Of a stretch of 64,000 nucleotides of DNA, positions 1-13,780 are shown piece after piece. Where the stretch lies: the NCBI RefSeq assembly GCF_022539315.1, contig NC_066314.1, forward strand, positions 61,427,543-61,491,542, given 5' to 3'. This DNA comes from Serinus canaria. Its lineage: Eukaryota; Chordata; Aves; Passeriformes; Fringillidae. Made by a program: the position numbers and the translations under genes. The notes below the pieces were generated by a model. The model was not told the origin of the DNA and did not search any database. It saw nothing but the letters and a program-made list of their open reading frames with translations. How positions within the stretch are numbered: position 1 is the stretch's first letter; the number at the start of each line of letters is the position of its first letter.

Positions 1-581
1 CCTTTTGTTGTTGCTGTTGCATTTCTTTGAAAATGAAATAATAATTGAAAAACTCCCACAGCACACAGAAACAAACAAAAGTTGACTTCTCCTTTCTCCA
101 GCCATTCTGCCACGCTCAGTTCCATCCCAAGCCCTTATCATCCCAGCCCAGAGCTTGCCACGTATTGGCCAAGTGAAGCTTCTCATGTCTGATCTGCAAC
201 GCTCCTGACACTTTTGTTCACAGCAAATACTGAAAGTTGCACCAAGCTGCATGGTGGTTTTATAGGATTAACCTGAATACTGAGCCAACTGTCAATATAA
301 GGTTCCAAAAGATTTCTATCCCTGGCAAACGCGGATACGAACCAGACTCAGGCCATGATCCTAAGATTGGCTTCACAGAACAAGTAGCAGGTCTGAGACT
401 AAAAATACCAAATTACTGCAGCCTTAATTTATTTTTTTTTCTTTTTTAATCATGTCTTCTGGCTGCCTTCTTTTTTTATAATTAAAAGAAGATAAAGACA
501 AAAATAAAGTACTTATCCTGCCTGCTCCTTGGACAAAGGAGTGTTGCCCTTTACTTATCTCTGAAGAGCCACACAGATTTA

Positions 582-599
582 ATATTATTATTATTATTA
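582..599. repeat. Short (ATT)n run
   Basis: About six ATT units lie some 270 bp from the long AAT run, on the complementary phase. Confidence 0.85.
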
Positions 600-863
600 G
601 CCACAACTATTTGTATTTCGGCAGAGCCTGGAGCCTTACAATGCTAGATGCTAAAACGTGCTAAGGGACTGTGTCTGCTCCAGAGAATTGATGATCTAAG
701 ACAATGTGTGGTGACAGGGGAACAGATTGGTGGAGCAGTTTGCCCAAGATCATACAGTGAGAGCACAGCAAAGCCAAGAAAAGAAGTGGGGTCCTTGTGA
801 ACAGTGAACAGTGTGCTGTATCTGTCAGACCACGACTCCTACTTATTATAGCAGGGAACAACA

Positions 864-865
864 AC

Positions 866-954
<89 letters not shown>

Positions 955-957
955 TAA
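864..957. repeat. (AAT)n microsatellite, about 29 units
   Basis: This is an essentially uninterrupted AAT/TAA trinucleotide run. It is preceded by ACAACAACA and followed by ATGATAATG, so the edges are degenerate. The length and purity suggest high polymorphism. Its minus-strand translation is an artefactual poly-leucine frame. Confidence 0.98.
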
Positions 958-3289
958 TGCATGGATTTGAAGGCTCTTTTGAAACAGATGGGTATTACTG
1001 AGGTAAGGCAAATTTTAGGTCAAAATGACCTGTAGATATCACCCAGCAAGACAGCAGCCATGCTGGGAACAGTGCATGAAATCTAAGGCCCACTTTTAAG
1101 CCCTGCCTGGTGAGTCACAGCACCCTGCCTATGCTTTGAGGACCTGCATGGTCCAAGCAGGAGTTTAAGGAAAAGCCTGGAAATGCTTGCTCATCTGCAC
1201 ATGGAGATCTGTGTGGCAAGGAACAGCAGGGATACCTCGGAGCTGCCCCAGTTGGCTATTCCTGCTACAAAGGGTTGAAAATTCCCACTTTCAATTCAAG
1301 CCCTGCTTGAGTCAGCACAGCTGGTGGAACGGGTGACAACAGCCCCCTGTACAAACAGCAGGGCACAGCACAGATTGCAGAAACGCAAATCCACTCTGAA
1401 TTTAGTTTATTTTTATTACATTTATATTAGGGCTAACATCTGGAAATGTTAAGTAGAGCCCTACTGTACTAGATGATGTAAAAAAAATGGAAGAAAAGAG
1501 TCCTTGCACTAAAAAACTTGCAGCCTAATTTGGGATCCCTCATCATACTGGAAATAAAAGCTCTGGGACTTGCTGCTCAGCATCTGCTAAGACAGGAGCT
1601 GCAATCAAACCTGAACAAAATGCAATCCCTGATGCACTGGGGTGACCACTGTGAGTCTAGATCCTGCAGCTACCCTATTTCAGGGCCAAAGACTGCAATT
1701 GCTCCCTTGTCCAGAGATGGAAGAGGGCCCTTGTAGCTGTAGCAGAACAACTGTGACTCTGCTAATGTCACACATCTTAGTGGAGCCAGACAGAAAACCA
1801 GGACACAATCAACAACGCAAGTGTGGTGTGCAAATAGTCCTGAAGGAACCATGATGCTTCCCTTGTGGGAAGAAAGGCACCTCTTCAGAGGAAAAACAAA
1901 GTCTTCTGCAAAGTTAAGTTCATTCTTTATTTAAAACCATCACATAGAAAATTCAATTGTTCTCTAACGCATCTCTGTACCAAATCAGAAACCTAAATTC
2001 AGTCATTAAAGTGTGAAGCTGATGAATTTAAATCCATAGTAAGTGCAAATTTCAACACAATTTTAAGTAAGGAGTCGCTCCCAACACCTTCATAACATGT
2101 CAACACATAGTCATATATTTGTTTCTAGGACTCTTCAAATGTCTCCTTTTACTGTTTCGTTTTTTTCTTGCCAAAACAAATTCTTAAAGCTATCCCGATG
2201 CTCTGAAAAAACATAAACATTTTCCCCATGTTAAAATCTAAGGTGGCTATGACAGAAATTTTGGAAAGACAAATCTTGCAGGGGAAAAAAAAAATCATAC
2301 AGAAGAAACTTTTCACTATACATAGGGGGAATCTGAACTGATTCCCATCTGATTAACTTTAACTTCTAATTTGTCCTTAGATCTCACTGCAGTACGGATG
2401 TAATTTTTTAATTTCCCTGTTTTGTAAGTAGCTGGTACTGTCCTTGTAAAGGGCGAAGAAATCCCGATATATCAGGAATGCTTTTGGTTGACAGGAAGTT
2501 TTATAATAATTCCAGATAAATAAATACAACAATCCAAAATACTTCCCAGGACATGAAGGCAAAGATCCACCCTTTCTTGAAAGAAGGGGCTGTCCTATGT
2601 GTACATTCCTATCTTCAATTATTGTGACTGCCTGTAACATTTAGCTCTCTGTTGAGTCAACTGCAGGGTTCAAGAACATTTCCTGGCATTCTTCACATTT
2701 TTTTTACATGTTGCAATTTTATCTGGTGTGTATCACAGGCTTTCCCCCGAAATGCCTGAACCGAACCCTCTTCCTCCTGAGAGGGGAGTTCAGCCTTTGG
2801 AAACTTGACTGCAGCTCTCAGAAACCTCACCACATGAGAGCTGTGTTAGAAATTACTGAAAACAGAGCAGGTTTGGCTTTGATAGGTAAGAGCTCAAGCA
2901 GCAGGGGATGCAAATGGACCAAAGCCTCCCTTTAAAGACACTTTCATCCAGTTCTAAGCCCGTGAATTTACTGACCCAATGTCTTGGAGCTTCCCTGTCC
3001 CTGCATCAAAAAGCATTAGTGTACTTTTGTTACCTTTACCGCACCTTCCCCAGCTCTATCCCTGCAGCTCCCCCGACACCCATTTTAGCTGTGGAAAGCT
3101 GTCATTTTGGTTTATCTGGGGCTGTGACAGAGCTGGTGCCTGCAGCACATCAGGCAGGAGCCTCCAGCTGGAGGGGGGCAGGACAGAAGGTCCCTGCCCG
3201 AGGGGCAGCTCACTGCCCACCTGTGATTTACTACCAGCACACAGCAATATTTAGGGTGCAATAATAAGGTGGTACACGAGTGCTTTACC

Positions 3290-3620
3290 AAGAAACAAGA
3301 CGGGGAAGGGAATAACTGTATTTCCCCTGTTGTTCTACGGGGAGGTTCACCAAAAGGTTAGCGAGAAAGCAATGTAGGCCCATCGATCACCGGGACAGCT
3401 ACCCTAGAAAGGTTACCCCGTGTTCCTGCCTCATTTTTCACATCTATAATTACCTCGCTGCCTCTCCTCGCATCCCACCCATCGCCAGGCAGCAAATGCC
3501 AACCACTGCTGCTTTATTAATTATGTATTTTGCTCATGCCCATTGTCGCCGCCCCACAAGATGCTACAGCAGCGACAGGATTAAGTGGTACAACTTCTGT
3601 GATCTCCGCAGGGTGGCGTG
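3290..3620. promoter_or_regulatory. CpG-retaining block in intron 2
   Basis: About 14 CpGs in 330 bp, including CATCGATCACCGGG and GTCGCCGCC, together with TTTATTAATTATG. Neighbouring intron sequence is much poorer in CpG. No promoter motif is clear. Confidence 0.22.
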
Positions 3621-6194
3621 GCCAGGGAAAGGGAGCTGCAGGGCTTTCCTGGTTTTCCTTCACCAGAGAGGGGAAATAACCAGCTCCATATCCAGTTGAG
3701 GTGGGAGGGATGCAGCTCTTTACATCTGCCCCACAAGAGGGAGAAGCAATGCAGGGGCATATGAGGGAAGACTGCTTCCATTCATGAAGGGCTCAGATTT
3801 CTCTTGGATCTTCATCCAACTGAAACAAAATGCCAATATTGCTGAACATACTTAGCACCTCCTAAAGTGCAATCCTACTCCGAACAGTGCCTGTCTAAAA
3901 ACAGCAACGCCAGGCTCCTTGTTTACTGTGTCTTCCTGATGCCCAATCTAAATGTTTCAGTTTGAAAGGAAAAAGAGAAAAAAAAAAGGAATTTTTTTAG
4001 CTACCAGTCCAGCAAACCCAACCACGGTTTCAAGAGCCACTCTGGACTCATTTCTTGCATATTTATGCAAACAAACACGATCAGCCAAATTCAGTTATGC
4101 AGAAATGGGCAAGGGAAGTGCAAGACAATGATTTGAAAACAACAAATTCACATGGAACCCGATATGTTTCTACTCAAAGTACAGCTTCAAATTCCTGATT
4201 CAGAGAAGCCTGAGGGTTTTGGGTTTTTTTGCTTTAAGAAAACCTAAAATAGCTTCCTTTGAGAACATGCATCCTGTAATCACCACTTCATCCTTCTGCA
4301 GTATTTCTGGACCCAGGCTTTTCAGTTGTAGAATAACAGTAAATATGTATAAAATAGGGAAAACTTCTGCTTGACTGAGAAGTATTTTCTGTTCCTGCTT
4401 TTTTCCTGTCCCACCAGAAACTACAATTAATTTATGTTCTAACAATTCTACAATCATTATTTTCTAATTGCAACCATTTCTGCAAAAGAGCTGAGGGTGG
4501 ATGCAAAGTGGAATAGAAAAGAAATTGCTGACAAAAGCAAAAAGATTGCATGACAAAAGCCAGCACAACGACACAGAGCTGCATGAGTGTCCTGTTTTGG
4601 AGCACAGAGAAGTTCACACCCGCTGAATGGTAATGAAAACAGAAACACCCTGGAAAAACAGCAGGAGTAGACTCAAGAGGAAATTCTACAGAATTTCTCT
4701 TAGGAAAGAAATCTAGATTGAAAGCTTCTGCAGTGTCTTTGACACTGTTGAGCCTGGAGATGCTCACCTTAGGATCCTGACAGCAAAGTACTCAGCACAA
4801 GTAGGATCCAGAAAAACCAAGGAGGTGTAATCCTCCTTCACACTGCCAAGAAAAACCAAAAGCATGGCACCTGCTGACCTGCTGCCCTTCAAGGCTAACT
4901 CACTGTGTCAAATGTGCTCCACAACACATCCCTGAGATTGGAGGTGCTCCAGGCACCTCTGCCAGATTTGGCTGATGGCTGAAAGCAAGGGAAAACCCAC
5001 CAGAAGCACTGGCTTTTTGTACTGATGCCCATCCCACACACAGACAAGGCATGTGCTGCTCCTGACCAGAAGTCAGAATTACCATCAGCAGAAAACATGG
5101 ATCACACAGTTCATTTAAATGCAAGAGAGTGAAAGCCACCAACACCCTCCATCCATTCCCCCGTGCTGACTTCTCCAGTCAGGCTGGAAGAAACAGGCAG
5201 ATCCTGGTTTATAGTGATCTTCCTTCTTCCCATGGAGAGGGACAATGTCAGTGCAGTGCTCATCAGCCCCTGAATCCATAAGGCAACACTGAGTTGTCAC
5301 ATGAGTGTCAGGACTGACACTGTGCCCAAGTATGGTTTGTTGGACTGAGAGGGAAGAGAACCCTCAAGAGTGACCAGGAGATTTCCTAAAGCTTCTGGTT
5401 TTGACACTGCCTGTGAGATCCTCAGGGACATCAAGAGAAGAACAGGAAATGCCTTTATTGCAAGAAAATTTATGAGGAAATGTTACTATCTCATGTATGG
5501 TCATTTAAAAAAACCTAAAATTTAATGATTTCTTGCCCTCCTGATTAAGCCCACTTACAGTTCTTTCAGGTTGATTGTTTATCCATAAACTGGGGCATAT
5601 GTACTTGAGGACACTTCTTGGCTGTTTCTTTGAATTCCATTGTTTACTTATTTGTTACAGAAACAAAGAACAATCAACAACATGGTACAGAGCCACATGC
5701 TTTAGAGTGGAGCAACAGCCACAGACCCTTCAGAATTGAGATGGGTCCTCTGAGGATCCATCTCACTCACTTTTAGAAAAATCCCTGCTTTCCCACTTTT
5801 CCTTGAAGGAGCACACTAGATGAGGAAAGGATTAATTAGCTGATGTTTCTAAAGCTCTTTGAAGATGAAAAGCATTATTTTTATTTTCAAGATTCACCGA
5901 GTGAAAAAAAAAAATCAAAAAAGAAAAGGCCAGAGCAAGACTTTTGCTGTTTCCTACAGAGAGGTCTCAGGACTGAGCTTCTGTACAGAGACACTCCTCC
6001 AACACCATATATTAACCTGCAAGCCAACAGCACAGCCCTTCCTCTGGGCCATCCATTAACAGGGGCTCTGCCCAGCTGCCTATTTTCATGAAACATGGAG
6101 AACTCAATGCCACTGAGACCTCTCCCCTAGCATAAAATTTGCTGAACTTGTTCACCAGATTCAAAACTTAAGGGGAACAAAGCATCTGTGTGAT

Positions 6195-6207
6195 CACACA
6201 CACACAC
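6195..6207. repeat. Short (CA)n run
   Basis: About six CA dinucleotides. A similar run is at 23326-23337. Confidence 0.8.
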
Positions 6208-8290
6208 CTTGTTTTTGTAGAAAAGCAGACTAAAAGCAAATAAGGAAGGCCCTTGAATACAGATGCAGAATGTCCAGCTACCCAGAGCCCAGGTGGGCTA
6301 TTTTTTTCCTGAATTGTAAATTAAAGTAGTGATTTATCTTTCTTAAACACTTTGTGCCTCCTGTTGAAATTCCTGTATGTCTCTATTTTTTTTTCAACTC
6401 TATGGCATCACGAGGATGCACTCAAGCAGCAGAGGCTTGCTGTGGGGAGGACCAGGATCCCCTGGCAGGTGGAGAGCAACAAGAAGCTTACAGGTAGAGT
6501 GCCCTGCCCTAGGAAGACAAAAATAGCAAGAAGACAGACAGGATTGCAATGTATTAGTCAAGCTGTGTTTAACACCCAAGACAAGGACGACAATGAGCTG
6601 TTACAGGTCAGGCCTGAAATGAGCTGGAAACCAAGAAGGGAAAGACTCCCATGTGTAGCCCATTTACAGCTCCTTCAACTCTGTGATCTCATCAAAATCT
6701 CACCACCACCAAATATAAACAGGATGCTTGCTCTGAGTTATCCTGTTAGGTAACACTGAATATTCATCTCACTGATGCCTAAGGTCCTGCACCAGATATA
6801 TTCCTTCCCCCTGACCAGGCAGAGCTGGCAGGACCTGTCCTGAGCCTGCTTTCACCAGAATTCCTCCCCTGCTCTCAGCTCAGCAAGGCAGGCACAATGC
6901 GCAAGAGCTGAGAGGTCCTGCAGAAAAACAGCCATCTGGTGAAGGGGCAGGAAGAACCAGTTAAAAACAGAGTAGCTCCACCATATGGAGAAAATAATTC
7001 AGTTGGGCAGTGTAGGAAGCAGCAAACCCTATTATAATAATTGTGTTGCCAAGTGATGTTGCAGACTTGTTTTTCCCCTCACGGCTTCTGCACTGATTAA
7101 GAACAGAGCTTCCCCCATAACGTGGCACAATCCCCACAGCAAGAGCAAACTGTTCCACCAAGCGACTTGTGGGAATATCAGGTTAATACCAAAATGTTCA
7201 CAGCATGAATGGACCATGGAGACAGGAGCATTGCACCCCCACCTTGCCTATCCTTCCATTCCGAGTTAAAATACCAAGACTTTGGGATGACCCAGTTCAT
7301 CTGGACAGCACCCTGAGGAAAGCTGACTCAGACTTAGCACAGGAGGCAATTACACAAATGACAAGCAAGGTTTGGAAAACTTCTGGCCCACCAAACCCAA
7401 GGACAGGTAATGCAAAACCTTTGGGGGTAAGGCACCTCTCTTCCTACACATGGGAATTCTGTCCCCCCTGTAATCATCCATATATTTGGAACAGAGTAAC
7501 TTAATAAAGCCCTGATTATAAACAGGTCCTTCTGGAACAGCTCCCTTTCTTCTTCAGGCTGTTGATAAAAATGAACCATGTGTGGCAGCTCCACAAGTCC
7601 TCCTTCCCCTGCAGACTGAAGGTGACTCCTGCCTGGAGATCCCCCTATCGCCCCACAGGAGGTCCTGCAGGGTCCTGCAGCCAGACTATCATCACTAAGA
7701 GCTAATTATGTGCAAACACTGAGTTTCCAAGGTGCCCACCTGGCTCTCCTGGTCACAGTGGCACGCCCCTGTTGGGAACACACTGGACAAGGGATGCACC
7801 TCCACTGCTGCTCCCTGCCCGCTCTCCACAATGCCCAGCCAGCAGTGCAAAGTGAGATGCTGGCTCCATCTCCTCAGTTAGCACATGCTGCTGCTGAGCC
7901 CAGCATACCAGACACAACAGATGCCTAGGCCAGGCTCACTCTGGGACAAGGACAGATCCAGATATCAAGATAGCCACCACACTTTTTCCTTTGTTTCCAG
8001 CCCCCACCCCCTTTCCCCTTTCTTCCTTTCTCATCCATTCCCAAGCTGTGGCTTTCTACTGGCTGCATTTATTTCCAGAGACATGCATGCTTGTAAACAG
8101 AGAGATTTTCTTGCTTGAGCAGTCTTGCAGCTTCTGTCTAAAATGGACAAACCCACTCAAATCTCCAAGGGCATGGAAGACAGAGAGGGGAAACACAGCC
8201 TCTTGCTACAGACATCTTTCCCAAGAAAGCAAAACCCCAGTCTGAGGCCCGTTAACATATTAGTCATTAATTCTGGATAAAAGGAAACAT

Positions 8291-8435
8291 ATTTGCATGG
8301 CCCTGCTTAGACAAGACTGAAATCCTAATGTGCCCCTCCCCCTTCCCTACTCTCCTTTAAAACCTTATTAATATTATACAGCAGCACAAGCCAACATGCA
8401 AATAGAGCTCTATGCAAATACAGCTCAATGCAAAG
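8291..8435. promoter_or_regulatory. Cluster of four POU octamer motifs (candidate intronic enhancer)
   Basis: ATGCAAAT occurs at 8396-8403 and 8412-8419, and ATGCAAAG (one mismatch) at 8428-8435, at an exact 16-bp period. The reverse-complement octamer ATTTGCAT lies at 8291-8298. The three-unit array ends beside a CAGCTG E-box (8437-8442). ATGCAAAT is the established binding site of POU-domain factors. That the block acts on HIPK2 is inference. Confidence 0.45.
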
Positions 8436-10049
8436 ACAGCTGCACTTGGTTCAGTGCCTTACTGCAACTCCAGAGGAATAGCCAGGGGAAAAATAAATCA
8501 TATAGATGATAGAGAAAGCATGTCTTAGCTTCCAAATTTCCAGGGAGAAAGCCATGTGTGCACGTCTGTCAGGGCAGAGTTTACCAAGTTTCATCAAGGA
8601 GGTAAGGTAGTTAATACTTGGCTTAATTAGAGGCTGCAGTGTTCTCGTTGGGATGCTGAGAGGATTGCCCTCTTAAGTATCTAAGGCTCTGCCTTGCAAA
8701 ACCTAATTCTAAAGGGGACTTAGAAGTAAAACACTGTTCACTTAAAGGAATAGAGTCAGCTTTCCTGTACATTATTTCTCTGTTTAGTATTTCACATCAG
8801 ATATACTTAGTTTCTAGACAGAAGCCTTGTTTCAGGTTTTCCCCAAAGCAGGGGCCTGCAAACAGAAACCCTGAATTTGAAAGTCAATCACTTCCATTCC
8901 TTCCCTAGCACTGCTACCAGCACTGCATTAATCGCTGCTGGCAATCAACAGGTCCCCAGGTACAACACTGACTAGGGGGAGAAGTATTTCAACCAAGAGT
9001 GTTGAAGACAATGTACAGAATGAAAATTTTACTCTGACAACATTTGTTGTTGGCCCCTTGGAGCAGGATGGAGATTAAGGGTGCTCTCAGAGCTGCTGGT
9101 AACTACCACAGCTGCCTGCAAGCAGAATGAGGTTCAATTTGATTCTATCTGTAAGAAGCAAGCCAGCAGGTCAGCCCTTAGGGTGTGGGTGGTATCAGAA
9201 AAACTCAAGCATTTTCTATTTCCATGAAGACAGCTGTTGGATTCTGGTTTTAAACTTTAATATACCCAGGTAAGGCAAGTGCAATTTATTAATCCCACTT
9301 TATGGCTGGGAAGCCTATGAAATGTAGCAAAAAAATAATTACAAGTTCACGGAGGCAAACAAGAAAAAAAAACTTCCTTTATCCCAGCCTTGTATGTTAG
9401 CCAAAAGATCATCTTTGGATACAAGTGCCAAGTTTAACAGTAGTGAACATCACTGCAATTGGTGACCTTGCATTCAGAAATACTTCTCAGCTGTAAAGGA
9501 CAGCTGAGAACGCATTAAGGTCACTTGGTGCACTTTTTGAGAACAAGCAGTCCAAGGAATTTGATTTTTGTTGAAGAACTATTTGGAAATGAGGTTCCCA
9601 GCTGGAAAGCTCATCTGCTAGAAATGGCAAAGGAACGAGGGCATCTGTCTTGCCCAATAAATACTGAAACAACATGTCCCTGCTCTTAGCACAGGAACCG
9701 TGAGTCTCCAAGGAGCTGGAGTTCAGGAAAGAACTGAGCAGAACACCTTGCATCCCTTACTGGCATCTCTTACAGCTGACACCATCACTGAGCCTGAAAG
9801 AAGGGCTTGTACAAGTTATCTCCACATGCTTCTTCCAGGCACTGGGTTTCAGATTTTTTGCAAATAACAACTTCAAAATGAGAGCGAGAAGAAGGTTACA
9901 AAACAATGTAACAACTGAAATATTTACAAAGCAACATCCTGTCTCTGGTGATCATTGATTCAAGCCCAAGATGTGTTACTTTGCTGTTAACTGTACTCCA
10001 TACTGTTATCTCACATACTGTTTTTTATTACAGATAATGCTATAGTTCT

Positions 10050-10101
10050 ATGCCTGCTCCATGGGCAGGGCTTTTATTTATAAATATCCATAGGCAGGCA
10101 T
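10050..10101. other. Imperfect inverted repeat / hairpin
   Basis: ATGCCTGC (10050-10057) pairs with GCAGGCAT (10094-10101), and ATGG pairs with CCAT inside a small internal loop. The roughly 23-base loop contains the palindrome TATTTATAAATA. The stem is too short for a typical pre-miRNA. Confidence 0.6.
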
Positions 10102-13100
10102 CTGGCGCGTAGCAACACGTCAGAAAGAGCCTCAACAATTTTATTTTTATTTTTTAAATTTTGGTGCTACCAGCCTTTTAGCATTTTTCCTTTATGTAAC
10201 TGGGAAAGGGCTGAGGTGAGAAGGATCCCACACAGAAAAAGAGCTGGCTTGCAATGCAGAAGAATGAAAGCACTGCTAAGAAAATGAGAAGACAGCTGGC
10301 TGCCACAAAGGGTGCCAGACCTTGTGTCTAAAATTAAAGAATCTCATGTTCTGAGGAAAGCACCTAGTCTCGCCCTTGAGTAGAAAATTAAAAAGCAAGA
10401 ACTGGAGCATGCCATATTATCACTGGTGCCCAATAAAAACCTTACACAAGCCAGGATCCAGACTGATCCCTACACATTTTGGTAGTACCTGACAGGCTTT
10501 ATTCTTCAGTGCTTTGTTTCAGAAGTACCTGAATGAATGGAGATCAACAAATGGCTGTTCAATGGCCAAGGGCTGGACCTACCTTACAAGAATAGTCACT
10601 TCTGGTAGCACAGTTGGGCAGCCCTAGAAAGGCCAAAGCCAAGAGAGTCATAGGGCTGGCTTAGCTCTTTACTTAGCTATGATCCCTCCAGATCATGCAA
10701 GACGAGAAATAAAACAGGAATTTTACCCATGCTCCAACACTGGTCATGCTACCAAACTCCCCACCTTCCCTGGCATCCCAACCAGGAGCTTAACTGCTCT
10801 GGATTGAAGGAAGACATTCTGATGAACAGAGATGAGTAACAAAGAGGGTACCAATACAGGCAACTCCTGTGCAGCTCTAGTCAGACATCAAGAGCAAGTA
10901 CCACCTGCAGAGTTGGAGTCTCATCCCCACACAAAGCTCGGGGAAGCACAGCCCCAGCCTGGCTGCTGTGGGGGCTGTGGTTTCCAGACACATTTCCTCC
11001 TGGTGGCACTGCTGCTTTAACCAGCCTCTGCTGCTTATGACAAGCTGATCCAAGTTGTCAGTGGATCACGGGAGGGTAGATGGCTCTGACACACCAGGGC
11101 GGTAAGATGGGGAAGGGAGGCAGCAGTACTCAGGCACCCACTGTCACCAAAGGGCTCGTGGGTGAGCCTGCCCCAAGAAGACAACTTGGTGAGTTCAGGA
11201 CCAAGCTATCACACACAGGTATGTAAAAATCAAGCCAGAGCAATGAGCAGAGTGAGAGATCAAAGTGGGGGCAGACATCGCCAGCCCACGGCTCATTTCT
11301 CCTACGCTCCCAGAACCGTGGTCTCTCAGGGGGTGCTTGGTGGTTTGGACATTAATCGCAGGTGAAGGGTATTTTCTCTCTCTTGGAAGCAAAATCCCCC
11401 CAGAAGGCAGCCTGCCAGAGCAGGCTGTGATTTACCCAGCACCCAGAGGAGGGACTGGCAGAGGCATGTACCTCATAAGGGATCCCAGACTTTGTGCTGT
11501 CCCCAACCTTCACCCATGGAGCCACCAGGGAGGTGAGCTTGGCTTTTCATATTAGCAGACAGTAAATTAAATCTCTTTCTTTTTAGAAGGAAGAGGGGAA
11601 TTTCAACCCCTCTCCAGCTTTCCAGCACTGGCATCTCGAATGTGTTTCCCACCAATAGCACCAACAATGCATTTCACGTCCAGAAGGCAAAGAACAGCAC
11701 TAAGAAGGAAATTGAAAATTTACCACTCCTGATCAGGTAACAAATATGAGAGAAAAACATCCCTGCCATACAGTCAGAAGTACTTTGGAGGAAAATCTCT
11801 CATGCTTTACCAACCTCTTCCCAGATTGCTTTTGTTTACAAAAAAAAACCCAGCAACAACAACTAAAAAAAAAAAATAAAAATCAATCAATCCACTGTCA
11901 TTGATGGAATTTTGAAAAATTAGTTTTGCACCTACTTTTCTTGAATTGCTTTAGCACTGACTCGGGAGTTCACATACTATTCCAGTCTTTGCAGATTTTC
12001 TTTCAGACATATTTTCTCCCTGGCTCTGGGCCAAGCCCTGGTATTCTTTTTACTTGGGGAAAGTCCTCAGGAAAGTCTGTCACAGATTTGTTTCAAATTA
12101 CGGGTCTTCGCCTGTAAAGATTCATCTCTTCCCATCACTGACTAACACATGAAAGCAATCAAGATCTGGTTGTTGGGAATTTGGCAGGATCACAGAAATT
12201 ACCTAGCTGTGGCAACCTTGGCCGCAACAGGCTGTGAAATAACCTTCACACTCCGTGGGTCAAACTGCAAGAAGCCACCTGAGAGTTTATGTAAACTGTT
12301 ATCGATATTAATATGACAATCAACACTTATTTCCCCTGTTCCTATTTTCCTGGAAACTACGATGACAGGGTCCCAGGCAGCAGCTCCCTTTGCTCATCCA
12401 GCAGAAGATGGATGCAGACCTTCTGCTTCGCTCCCCATCCTGCCGTGCCCCTACCCAGTCACCCCCCAGTTCAAAGTCGCCGGAGGCCTTGGTGCTTATC
12501 ATGAAATGTTCTGCCAAATCAAATGTAAACAAATGACATGCACAGTTGACATGGCAACAAAGCAGCCCTGCACGCAAAGCGGCAGCACTTAACTCTGCCG
12601 GGCTGGGCACAAATTTGCAGAAGAAAGACCAGAGCATGCAGGAAACTGCAAATGTAAAGGACAGAATCTTCTCTCCTTTCCCTAGACGCCTGGAGAAATA
12701 CACTGCTCAGCACCCAGGGGTTTGCTGAAGGAACAGCCAGACTGTCTCCTGAAAGAGGTCTTCAAATTTCCAGGCAGTTCTGGGTGGCACAAGAAGAACT
12801 TCAGAGCATCACATATGCTTAGAGATCTCAAAGCCCCTCACAAAGGAGTTCAGCATTTTAGATTAGGCTTTCCTACTGAAAACTGGCAGCATATCCCTCT
12901 TCCTTCATGACCCACTCATGTCTACAGGCCACTGACAGAAGCAGAGCCCAGGCATCCACCACACACACAACGATGATAAAACACCAGGAGAGAGAGTGAA
13001 AGGGCTCAGGGAAGGGATGCAGCAGCACACTGGTACAACCACTTGGTATACAATAATATCGCATTATTTTCCCCCCTTTCTAATCTCCCACCAAAATACA

Positions 13101-13599
13101 GATGTAGGCACATGCAGTAAAAGGTGTCAAAATAAAAGTTGCCACTGCACTTGGGCTCATCCTGGACTGTGCAGTTTCATCAGCTCCCACATATTAAGTC
13201 AGATTAAAGGGAAGCTTGGATCCAATGGTGGGAATTTAAAATGCAAGCACTTTGATGCAGGGACTGCAACAGTGTTTTTTGACACTGCTTTTCTCTACAG
13301 ACTTCATAACCTTCCAATTTTAGATGCCCAGTACAATTTTCATGCTTTGTCCTAATAAAAAAACCACCCTGTGCTGCAAAAGAGCATCTTATTTTTATCA
13401 TGGTGGGAGCACTGTTCCAGGTATGGGAGCACAAAGCCTGCACAGGGTGTAAATACTTTGGAAACCTCAGCACTGGGAAGCATATTTTTTGGAACAAACT
13501 AGCTTGGTTTCACCTCTCCGAGGAAGGCTTGCAATCTCTGAGTGCCCTTCCAGGCAAGCCTAGCAAGGCATGTCAAGTCTGCAAGGCAAAGCCCCTTTA

Positions 13600-13780
13600 A
13601 ATAAAAGCAGCTGCTGATGTTAAGATAAGCATCCAAGCAGTAAAAATAATGAAGCTGGCTCTTAAATAATGAGTGCTGATGGCCCCCTCTGCTTGCATTC
13701 CTAGTCTAATTACTTACATGGTTAGCTCAGCCCTATATGCCTTTCAAATGCTGCCATTTAAAAATGAAAGTTAAATCCAC
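13600..13780. promoter_or_regulatory. Candidate regulatory block, GATA and homeodomain words
   Basis: An AGATAAG GATA site near 13623, repeated TAAATAATGA-like words and CTAATTAC are packed within 180 bp. The block resembles vertebrate conserved non-coding sequence in texture only. Confidence 0.22.

Noticed and set aside
661..1011. 116-codon minus-strand frame with a long poly-leucine stretch
   Set aside because: It is the translation of the AAT microsatellite.
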